NCBI GenBank assembly: GCA_023406965.1
Contig: JAEXTI010000178.1
Coordinates: forward strand, 1-10,084
Direction of reading: 5' to 3'
DNA: 10,084 bases
Source: Chloroflexota bacterium
GTDB lineage: Bacteria > Chloroflexota > Anaerolineae > Anaerolineales > Anaerolineaceae
Below the pieces are notes generated by a model. It worked only from the letters and a program-made list of their open reading frames with translations. It was not told where the DNA came from and ran no database searches. Shown one piece after another: positions 1 to 5,261 of the stretch. A program made the translations under genes and the position numbers. How positions within the stretch are numbered: position 1 is the stretch's first letter; the number at the start of each line of letters is the position of its first letter.

Positions 1-149
1 CCAGCGACCAGGAGCGATCTTTGGGACTGTATCTGGGAACGACCGGCGGACAGGTGTGGGGGAGCTTCGATGAAGGTCAGAGTTGGAAAAGATTAGCCGA
101 CTACCTGCCCGAAATTTACTCTTTGGAAGCAGTGCGGCTGTCCCGATGA
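1..149 (+). CDS. Asp-box (BNR/sialidase-like) repeat protein, C-terminal end only
   Basis: This is the 3' end of a gene that starts left of the window; the frame runs from base 3 to the TGA at 147-149. The visible 48 residues contain GLYLGTTGGQVW followed by SFDEGQSW (bases 63-86). The latter fits the Asp-box consensus S-x-D-x-G-x-x-W, the turn motif of BNR/sialidase-type beta-propeller blades. A last propeller blade with a short tail (DYLPEIYS...) is therefore the best reading. Many such proteins are annotated as exo-alpha-sialidases or photosystem-stability/VPS10-like proteins, but no catalytic residues are visible here, so no enzymatic role should be assumed. The stop overlaps the start of the MoaD-like gene (ATGA at 146-149), which implies co-transcription and translational coupling. 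Confidence 0.72.
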   Translation, partial: SDQERSLGLYLGTTGGQVWGSFDEGQSWKRLADYLPEIYSLEAVRLSR

Positions 150-403
150 AAGTGCACATCCCGACACAATTGCGCTCCTATACCCGGGTAAGTGTTGTAG
201 AGGCCCAGGGTCGGACGCTGGTGGAAGTGCTCTCCGATCTGGACCGGCAATTCCCGGGCATCCGCTTCAGGATGATCAACGAGCAAGATGAAGTTCGAGA
301 GCACATCCGCATCTTCGTTAACCGGGAAACAGTCTTTGATCTGAATAAATCCTTGAGCGGTGAGGATGAAGTGCGCATCATCGGCGCCTTGAGCGGCGGG
401 TAA
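146..403 (+). CDS. MoaD/ThiS-like small beta-grasp protein
   Basis: The 85-residue product starts MKVHIPTQLRSYT and ends IIGALSGG. Size, the beta-grasp pattern (N-terminal strand, VVEAQGRTLVEVLSDLDRQFPGI, late IRIFVNRE and EDEVRIIGALSGG) and the C-terminal Gly-Gly fit the MoaD/ThiS sulfur-carrier superfamily. In that family the terminal glycine is adenylated and thiocarboxylated to deliver sulfur for molybdopterin, thiamine or other products. I chose the ATG at 146 because it overlaps the upstream stop (ATGA) and because the 21 residues gained from the earlier ATG at 83 come from a different frame of the upstream gene. No ribosome-binding site lies at normal distance, so translational coupling is likely. 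No moa, thi or E1-like gene is next to it. A specialised sulfur donor or a modifier-like protein is possible; the true partner is unknown. Confidence 0.85.
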   Translation: MKVHIPTQLRSYTRVSVVEAQGRTLVEVLSDLDRQFPGIRFRMINEQDEVREHIRIFVNRETVFDLNKSLSGEDEVRIIGALSGG

Positions 404-410
404 ACCTCAT

Positions 411-444
411 GCAAATCGCGCGCCAAACCTGGCGCGCGATTTGC
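411..444 (+). terminator. Strong hairpin after the MoaD-like gene, probable terminator
   Basis: A perfect 15-bp stem (arms 411-425 and 430-444, GCAAATCGCGCGCCA and its complement) closes a 4-base loop AACC. It starts 8 bases after the MoaD-like stop. There is no T tract on either side, so it is not a textbook intrinsic terminator. It sits between the 3' ends of convergent transcripts (MoaD-like gene on +, small protein on -) and could serve both, or act as an mRNA 3' stabiliser. Confidence 0.6.
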
Positions 445-471
445 GCAGACAAGGAGAAAGGGGGGAGAATT

Positions 472-708
472 TTATCCTGGTTGGATTCCATAAGTGCTTG
501 CGGGCGAATAGCAGCAACGGTCTTCTTCGCGTTTCTTGAACAAGCCAAGGAACCGAGAAATAATAGACGCTCGTTCTTCCCGATAGGGTGGCAGCGGTGC
601 CAGGTAATTCACGTAGGGTTCATAGCGGCGCTCATTCCGCCGCTGATCCTCGATTTCTAATCTGCGGTCCCAATTGGCGATCGTGTTGGGAAATTGGGGT
701 TGAAACAT
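472..708 (-). CDS. Small hypothetical protein (78 aa) under a LacI-type operator
   Basis: I do not recognise this protein. It begins MFQPQFPNTIANWDRR, continues through a charged RLEIEDQRRNERRYEPY stretch, a proline-rich LAPLPPYREER, an amphipathic IISRFLGLFKKREED and a Cys-Cys near the C-terminus. There is no signal peptide or membrane segment. The ATG at 706-708 is chosen because an ideal AGGAGG (715-720) lies 6 bases upstream; an ATG 33 bases earlier at 741 would place the operator inside the coding region. It lies downstream of lacI on the same strand, with a perfect 14-bp LacI-type palindrome and a TTGACA in the gap. The excellent ribosome site plus a dedicated operator argue that it is a real, regulated gene. 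The function is unknown; a DNA-, RNA- or protein-binding small protein is conceivable from its charge. Confidence 0.68.
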   Translation of the reverse strand: MFQPQFPNTIANWDRRLEIEDQRRNERRYEPYVNYLAPLPPYREERASIISRFLGLFKKREEDRCCYSPASTYGIQPG

Positions 709-726
709 GGTAAGCCTCCTAAAATA

Positions 727-740
727 TGCAACCGGTTGCA
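727..740 (-). promoter_or_regulatory. LacI-type operator in front of the small protein gene
   Basis: TGCAACCGGTTGCA is a perfect 14-bp palindrome with the central CG typical of LacI/GalR operators. It is identical to the copy in front of lacI, and the match extends to 15 bases (ATGCAACCGGTTGCA, 726-740 and 1803-1817). On the - strand a consensus -35 TTGACA lies at 746-751, and 17 bp further on is a poor -10 (CATATT, 723-728), so the palindrome fills the spacer. If that promoter is used, transcription would begin at about 716, inside the AGGAGG. Either the promoter is misassigned or the mRNA is nearly leaderless. Alternatively the site works as a roadblock to read-through from lacI or as a second operator for looping (centres 1077 bp apart). 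Confidence 0.8.
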
Positions 741-775
741 AATAGTGTCAAAAAAAAGAGATGCTGATAGCAGTT

Positions 776-1789
776 CTACGCTGATTTTCGGATGACCAAC
801 TCAACGGGGATAGTGACGTTGGTAACAACTCCGGTCTGAATATATTGAACAAGGTTCTGAGCCAGCAACCTGCCCGCCAGGGGGATGTTCTGCCGGATGG
901 TAGTGAGAGGCAGGTTGTTATATGCCGCGATAGAAAGATCATCGAAGCCGATGACTGCGACATCTTCCGGCACGCGTTTGCCACTGCTTTGCAGCGTGTT
1001 AATTGCGCCAATGGCCATCAGGTCACTGTTAACAAAAACCGCATCAAGATCGGGAGATTGCTCGAGCAGGTGCTGCATGGCGGTGGCGCCGGAACTGTGC
1101 GAGTAATCGCCATAGGCCAGCATGTCGGGGTTGATACTGCGCCCTGCGGCTTGCAATGCCGATTCGAAGCCTTTGAAGCGCTGCTGGACTTCAACTTCTT
1201 CGGTGGGGCCGCCCAGGAAGGCGATGCGCTGTCTCCCCGTGCGGATCAAATATTCGCCGGCTATTTTCCCGCCGTTGAAGTTATCTCCAGCGACCGAGCA
1301 GCAGTTGAGTTTGGGGGACGGCACTCCCCAGATGATGAATGGCGCGCCCATGTCGGCGAGGGCTTTGATGTGGGATTGCTTGCGCGAGCCGGTCATCAGG
1401 ATAAAGCCGTCTACTTTTCCACTGTCAAGGTACTGGTTGGCCCAGCCGGTGTCGCGCGGGTTGACGTGGATGACCAGGAAATCGTAGCCGAGGGAGTGCA
1501 GGGCAGTGGCCACCCCACCCATGATCTCCAGGCCGAACAAATCTTCAACAGAGAATTCCAGGTGGTAGGCGTGGGTGACAAAGGCCACTGTGTGGCTCTG
1601 GCGCAAGCTCAGGCAGCGCGCCGGAGCGTTGATGCGAAAATTGTGCTCGCGGGCAATGGCCTGGATGCGCTCGCGGGTTTCCTGTTTTATGAGCGGGCTG
1701 TCGTTCAATGCGCGCGAAACCGTGGATTTGGAAACCCCGGCGATTTGCGCGATATCTTCAATGTTTTGGACAGTCTTTTTACCCATCAT
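776..1789 (-). CDS. LacI/GalR-family transcriptional regulator
   Basis: The 337-residue product has the usual family length. The N-terminus (about residues 8-28, NIEDIAQIAGVSKSTVSRAL) is the classic LacI helix-turn-helix, followed by the hinge region NAPARCLSLRQSHT (residues 54-67) and a periplasmic-binding-protein-like effector domain with family marks such as DAVFVNSDLMAIGA (249-262) and DVAVIGFDDLSIA (276-288). The effector is probably a sugar, but it cannot be named from sequence, because no sugar transporter or glycosidase is nearby. The first two codons are both ATG (1789 and 1786); AAGGAT at 1793-1798 fits either, with the second giving the more usual spacing. Identical palindromes upstream and downstream point to autorepression and control of the 78-residue gene. 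A short TGCT-ATC-AGCA stem and an 8-base T tract follow the stop (760-749 region, - strand), at most a weak terminator. Confidence 0.95.
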   Translation of the reverse strand: MMGKKTVQNIEDIAQIAGVSKSTVSRALNDSPLIKQETRERIQAIAREHNFRINAPARCLSLRQSHTVAFVTHAYHLEFSVEDLFGLEIMGGVATALHSLGYDFLVIHVNPRDTGWANQYLDSGKVDGFILMTGSRKQSHIKALADMGAPFIIWGVPSPKLNCCSVAGDNFNGGKIAGEYLIRTGRQRIAFLGGPTEEVEVQQRFKGFESALQAAGRSINPDMLAYGDYSHSSGATAMQHLLEQSPDLDAVFVNSDLMAIGAINTLQSSGKRVPEDVAVIGFDDLSIAAYNNLPLTTIRQNIPLAGRLLAQNLVQYIQTGVVTNVTIPVELVIRKSA

Positions 1790-1802
1790 TTCATCCTTAT
1801 CT

Positions 1803-1818
1803 ATGCAACCGGTTGCAT
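1803..1818 (-). promoter_or_regulatory. LacI-type operator in the lacI promoter
   Basis: ATGCAACCGGTTGCAT is a perfect 16-bp palindrome overlapping the last bases of the lacI -10 box and covering the expected start site. A bound repressor here would block polymerase binding or clearance. Its match to the site at 727-740 makes LacI (776-1789) the obvious ligand. The site also lies about 76 bp upstream of the gdx -10 box on the other strand, so a direct effect on gdx is less likely. Confidence 0.88.
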
Positions 1819-1845
1819 TATAGCAAATCAGGAAAGCTTTGTCAA
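1817..1845 (-). promoter_or_regulatory. Consensus sigma-70 promoter of lacI
   Basis: On the - strand TTGACA (1840-1845), a 17-bp spacer (1823-1839) and TATAAT (1817-1822) match the housekeeping consensus at all 12 positions with optimal spacing. The -10 runs directly into the operator at 1803-1818. A maximal-strength promoter under its own repressor suggests strong expression on induction, or tight negative feedback. Confidence 0.85.
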
Positions 1846-1870
1846 GAGAAATGGTGATCTCGATGGAACG

Positions 1871-1899
1871 GAATTGGCTCGTGCGAAAGCCGATATAAT
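1871..1899 (+). promoter_or_regulatory. Probable gdx promoter
   Basis: A perfect -10 TATAAT lies at 1894-1899 on the + strand, facing away from the lacI promoter. The -35 is poor: GAATTG at 1871-1876 has the 17-bp spacing, while a better-looking TTGGCT at 1874-1879 would leave only 14 bp. The predicted start near 1906 gives a leader of about 70 bases before the gdx ATG. The weak -35 suggests an activator or an alternative arrangement. Confidence 0.5.
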
Positions 1900-1974
1900 G
1901 CAGGTATGAGATTGGACGCGCTGACCTCTTTGTGAGTTGAGGAAAGAGTGAACGTGTAAAACAGGAGTAGAAAA

Positions 1975-2292
1975 ATGGCGTGGGTAATTCTTTTCTTTGC
2001 TGGCATCCTTGAAGTGGTGTGGGCGTTGCTGCTGAAGCAATCGGCGGGCTTGACTCGGCTTTGGCCTTCGATTGGTTTTGTGATTAGCTCTGTGGCAAGC
2101 GTGTACTTGCTTTCCCAATCACTCAAAACCCTGCCTGTTGGAACAGCTTATGCGGTTTGGACGGGGATTGGCGCGGCAGGAACCGCGATCTTTGGCATGT
2201 TGTTTTTGGGCGAGTCGAAAGATGTTCTAAAGCTGGTTTCGCTGGTTTTGCTGCTGTCTGGGATTGTTGGGCTGCGGCTTACGAGCCAATAA
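1975..2292 (+). CDS. gdx: SMR-family guanidinium exporter, Gdx/SugE type
   Basis: The 105-residue, four-helix protein (helices about 3-21, 30-50, 57-78, 84-102) is a small multidrug resistance family member. It carries the essential membrane glutamate Glu13 in GILEVVWALLLK and the motif LPVGTAYAVWTGIGAAGT (53-70) with Tyr59 and Trp62. These features separate the Gdx/SugE subtype from EmrE/Qac drug pumps. Known Gdx proteins are dual-topology dimers that export guanidinium in exchange for protons. Here that function is inferred from subtype. The start is fixed by AGGAG at 1963-1967, 7 bases before the ATG. It stands alone as a single-gene unit divergent from lacI. Many gdx genes are controlled by guanidine riboswitches; I could not recognise one in the short leader, so regulation is open. 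Confidence 0.92.
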   Translation: MAWVILFFAGILEVVWALLLKQSAGLTRLWPSIGFVISSVASVYLLSQSLKTLPVGTAYAVWTGIGAAGTAIFGMLFLGESKDVLKLVSLVLLLSGIVGLRLTSQ

Positions 2293-2301
2293 CAATTTGG
2301 G

Positions 2302-2333
2302 GCGGTTTCTCGCTATGGTCCCAGAGAATCCGC
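2302..2333 (+). terminator. Hairpin after gdx, possible terminator
   Basis: Arms GCGGTTTCTC (2302-2311) and GAGAATCCGC (2324-2333) form a 10-bp stem with one T-T mismatch and a 12-base loop, starting 9 bases after the gdx stop. No T tract follows, so termination is plausible but not proven. The rest of the gap to 2423 contains only a TATAAA at 2395-2400 without a convincing -35; I could not assign the promoter of the ABC genes. Confidence 0.4.
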
Positions 2334-2423
2334 TTGCGACGGAATTGCGACATTTGTAATACCATCTTACGACTTCCTTTGGATAGCATTGCTCTATAAA
2401 TTTTTAGATATGGAGCAGTTGCA

Positions 2424-3188
2424 ATGGAAGCTATTCTACAAATATCTGATCTGACGAAAGTCTATGGTTTTCGCGGAAATCACTATCCGGCCTTAAACGG
2501 GTTGAGCCTGGGAGTTAGCAAAGGCGAATTCTTGGGCGTGATGGGTCCCAGCGGGTCGGGGAAAACCACTCTGCTTAACATCATCGCCACCATTGACCGG
2601 GGCAGCCGCGGGGTGGTGATGATTAACGGGCAAGATACCCAACACATGGGCAAGGGGAATCTGACCCGCTTCCGCCGGGAGCATCTGGGCTTTATCTTTC
2701 AAGACTACAACTTGCTCGATACTTTAACCCTGCGGGAAAATATCTGCCTGCCGCTGTCGATTGCCAATCAACCCCCGGCGGAGATTAAAGCCCGTCTGAG
2801 CAGCGTTACCCAGACCTTTGGCTTGCACGATGTGCTGGATAAATTTCCGGCCCAGGTGTCGGGCGGACAGAAGCAGCGGGCAGCCGCCGCACGGGCGATC
2901 ATTTCCAACCCGTCCCTTGTGCTGGCAGATGAACCCACCGGGGCGCTGGATTCCAGTTCGGCCAGGGTGCTGCTTCAAACTTTGGAGCAGATGAACCAGA
3001 CGCTGGGGATCACGATTCTGATGGTGACCCACGATGCGACCGCCGCCAGCTATTGCAATCGCATTGTTTTCCTCAAGGATGGGCGCATTATCTCCGAATT
3101 GCGCCGCGCCCCACTGCAGCCTCGCCGCGCATTTTTCGACCAGATTCTTTCGGTTGTCGCCCTTATGGGGGAGAAGGAGGCCGAATGA
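2424..3188 (+). CDS. Bce-type ABC transporter ATPase
   Basis: The 254-residue nucleotide-binding subunit has all ABC motifs: Walker A GPSGSGKT (41-48), Q-loop Gln93 in FIFQDYNLLDTLT, signature VSGGQ (145-149), Walker B LVLADEP (165-171), D-loop ALD and switch His203. The phrase GFIFQDYNLLDTLTLRENI is characteristic of the BceA/YtsC/VraD subgroup within the MacB/LolD-like ATPases. It would power the membrane partner encoded immediately downstream. In Firmicutes such pairs sense and detoxify cell-wall-active antimicrobial peptides; the substrate here is unknown. The ATG at 2424 has GGAG at 2412-2415, 8 bases upstream. Its TGA overlaps the permease start (ATGA, 3185-3188), so the two are translationally coupled. 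No BceRS-like two-component system is next to it. Confidence 0.93.
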   Translation: MEAILQISDLTKVYGFRGNHYPALNGLSLGVSKGEFLGVMGPSGSGKTTLLNIIATIDRGSRGVVMINGQDTQHMGKGNLTRFRREHLGFIFQDYNLLDTLTLRENICLPLSIANQPPAEIKARLSSVTQTFGLHDVLDKFPAQVSGGQKQRAAAARAIISNPSLVLADEPTGALDSSSARVLLQTLEQMNQTLGITILMVTHDATAASYCNRIVFLKDGRIISELRRAPLQPRRAFFDQILSVVALMGEKEAE

Positions 3189-5188
3189 TTTACCTCAAAT
3201 TGGCCTATCGCAATATGCGGCGCAGCCTGCGGGATTATGCGATTTACTTTTTCACCATCGTGCTGTCGGTGATGATCTTTTACTCCTTCAACTCGCTCAA
3301 AGACCAACCGGTTGTCGTGGAAGTTTGCCGGCAGGCGGGAATAGAGTCGAAACTCATCGCCGTATTGTTGGGATTTGCTTCGTTCTTCGTGGCCTTCATT
3401 GTGGCGGCTCTGGTGCTTTACTCTAACAACTTCATCATCCGCCGGCGCAAGCGTGAATGGGGCACGTATTTGCTCCTGGGAATGAACCAGGGCGCTGTGG
3501 CGCGCATGTTGTTTCTTGAAACTTTAGGGGTGGGGGCAATTGCCTACCTTCTGGGGATTTTCATCGGCGTTCTTTTTTCAGGCCTGATGAGCATTCTGTT
3601 TGCTACATTACTCGAGGTAGCTTTTCCGGCTCAGATTTTTACCTTTTCGCTGTATTCCATCCTCCTGACAGGTGTTTTCTACACCTTGATTTTCATTGGC
3701 GTTGGGATCATGGGCTCGTTTTCTGTTTCCCGCCATAGCCTGGTCTCTTTGCTGGCGGCCAATCGCACAAATGAAGCCTATAAGGCGAGAAACCGTTGGG
3801 TGACAGTCATTTTGGGGGTGGTGTCGCTTGCCGTGCTGGGATTCGGTTACGTGATAGGTTATCAGGCCATTGCCAGTCCCAATTTCAATCCCATGAGCCC
3901 TGTATTTATCCTGGTGGCTGCGTTGATGGTTGTGGGAAGCTTCGGCTTCTTCTATGTTGGGATCGGTAGTGTCTTTTCGCTGCTTCGCCGTATAGACTGG
4001 TTCCGCTGGAAGGGCTTGAATACCTTTACCATGCAGCAAATCTTGAAGAAGGTCAACTCGAACACGCTGGTGCTGACCGCGGCCAATATTTTGTTGGCTA
4101 TGATCATTACCTCGGTGGTCTTCCTGGTTGCTTTCCAATCCCTTATAAAACAGGATCAGGCAAGAGGTTTGCCTTATGCATATGCTGTCTTGTACCTGGA
4201 ACCTGACGATGTTGCCGGGTTCGATGCGGTTGCCAACGCTAACCCGCTGAACCCGCTCCTCAAAAAACTGGCGATCACCCGGTATTTGACTGAAGTTACC
4301 TCGTCAGACCTGGTTCTGCCACAAGATGCTGATAAGAATGATTCACCCATTTTGTCGTTCAATGATTCGTGCTCGGCGGTAGGTTTGAGCGAGTATAACG
4401 CCGTCAGGCAGGCGAAAGGACTGGAGCCGGTGCATCTTCAGGATGGAGCAATTGCGATTCAGACGGGCGATTTAAGCCAACCGTTTACCGATAAAATCAA
4501 AAAAGCGGCAGGCCAGGGGCTTTCCCTCCATCTGGCTGGTTCCAGCTATGCGGTTGGTCAAGTGGTCAGTGAGCCATTTGTCTCTGTGGTGTCATCCAGT
4601 ATGTGCATGTTGGTTGTGCCGGATGAGGCCGTGGCGGAGTTGCCGCAGGATGGCGCTGCCACCACTCTGATGTACGAATACGCCAACGGCCAGGATCCGA
4701 TTGTGGAGGAAAATCTGCTCAACGAGATCTATCGGGTTGGAAGTGGCTACTGGACCTCGAAGCTGGAGGAGGCCGCCAACCTCAAAATGATCCAGGTGTT
4801 TATCATGTTCCCTGGGCTGTTTGTCGAGATCATCTTGTTGTTGGCTTGCGGGAGCGTGTTGGGATTACAGCAGTTAATCGAAACTGTTGACAGTGCTCGC
4901 CATTATCAGGGCTTAAATAACCTGGGCGCTGAGGACCGGCAGATCCACCGTTCGATTTTTCAACAGGTCACTTTCTTCTTCTTTGTGCCGGTTGCGCTAG
5001 CCATTTTGCACAGCTTGGTGGCGTTGTCTGCCTTCGACAGACTGTTGGGTGGCGCGATTCCGATCAATCCGCTGGGCTTGTGGCTGGTTCTGGGCGGGCT
5101 TCTGCTGGTGTACGCGTTTTATTACGTTATCACCTGGCGCAACTGCGCGCGGCTGGCGTTGGTGCAACCCGAGATCATAGCGAGTTAA
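3185..5188 (+). CDS. Bce-type ABC transporter permease (FtsX-like, 10 TM)
   Basis: The 667-residue protein has the BceB layout. The N-terminus LKLAYRNMRRSLRDYAIYF runs into TM1 (about 18-35), with further membrane helices near 58-80, 112-140, 154-180, 207-227, 238-262 and 297-318. A roughly 215-residue extracytoplasmic domain (about 320-535) follows, then helices near 538-562, 593-615 and 632-652. FtsX-like segments occur on both sides, e.g. RKREWGTYLLLGM (88-100). The large loop between TM7 and TM8 is where known BceB proteins interact with peptide and lipid II-cycle ligands. I chose ATG 3185 over an upstream in-frame ATG at 3053 because it overlaps the ATPase stop, has AGGAGG at 3175-3180, and starts at the conserved N-terminus. 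It presumably forms the transporter with the preceding ATPase. The exact role (resistance, sensing or another export task) is not decided by sequence. Confidence 0.93.
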   Translation: MIYLKLAYRNMRRSLRDYAIYFFTIVLSVMIFYSFNSLKDQPVVVEVCRQAGIESKLIAVLLGFASFFVAFIVAALVLYSNNFIIRRRKREWGTYLLLGMNQGAVARMLFLETLGVGAIAYLLGIFIGVLFSGLMSILFATLLEVAFPAQIFTFSLYSILLTGVFYTLIFIGVGIMGSFSVSRHSLVSLLAANRTNEAYKARNRWVTVILGVVSLAVLGFGYVIGYQAIASPNFNPMSPVFILVAALMVVGSFGFFYVGIGSVFSLLRRIDWFRWKGLNTFTMQQILKKVNSNTLVLTAANILLAMIITSVVFLVAFQSLIKQDQARGLPYAYAVLYLEPDDVAGFDAVANANPLNPLLKKLAITRYLTEVTSSDLVLPQDADKNDSPILSFNDSCSAVGLSEYNAVRQAKGLEPVHLQDGAIAIQTGDLSQPFTDKIKKAAGQGLSLHLAGSSYAVGQVVSEPFVSVVSSSMCMLVVPDEAVAELPQDGAATTLMYEYANGQDPIVEENLLNEIYRVGSGYWTSKLEEAANLKMIQVFIMFPGLFVEIILLLACGSVLGLQQLIETVDSARHYQGLNNLGAEDRQIHRSIFQQVTFFFFVPVALAILHSLVALSAFDRLLGGAIPINPLGLWLVLGGLLLVYAFYYVITWRNCARLALVQPEIIAS

Positions 5189-5214
5189 GCAGGATGCATC
5201 ATTAGCGCTGTTGG

Positions 5215-5253
5215 AATGAGGGGCGCCGGAGATTGATCTGTGCGCCCCTCATT
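5215..5253. terminator. Bidirectional terminator between permease and helicase genes
   Basis: A perfect 12-bp stem (AATGAGGGGCGC at 5215-5226, complement at 5242-5253) encloses a 15-base loop. It lies between the convergent 3' ends of the permease (stop 5188, +) and the helicase (stop 5262, -). A T-rich stretch follows on the + strand (TTTGGATTGATTATT), though not an unbroken run. Placement and stem strength make a shared terminator likely. Confidence 0.75.
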
Positions 5254-5261
5254 TGGATTGA

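Noticed and set aside
749..775. TGCT-ATC-AGCA stem plus 8-base T tract after the lacI stop (- strand) as an intrinsic terminator
   Set aside because: The stem is only 4 bp, too weak to call, and bases separate it from the T tract. The tract may simply flank the TTGACA.
845..1909. A 354-codon open frame on the + strand covering almost all of lacI
   Set aside because: It is the antisense shadow of a clear LacI-family gene. Its translation shows no family features and it lacks a ribosome-binding site; long antisense frames are common opposite GC-rich codons.
3305..3314. CAACCGGTTG, the 10-base core of the LacI palindrome, inside the Bce-type permease gene
   Set aside because: The outer TG/CA bases shared by the two real operators are missing, and it sits within coding sequence with no promoter. 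Chance is the simpler explanation.
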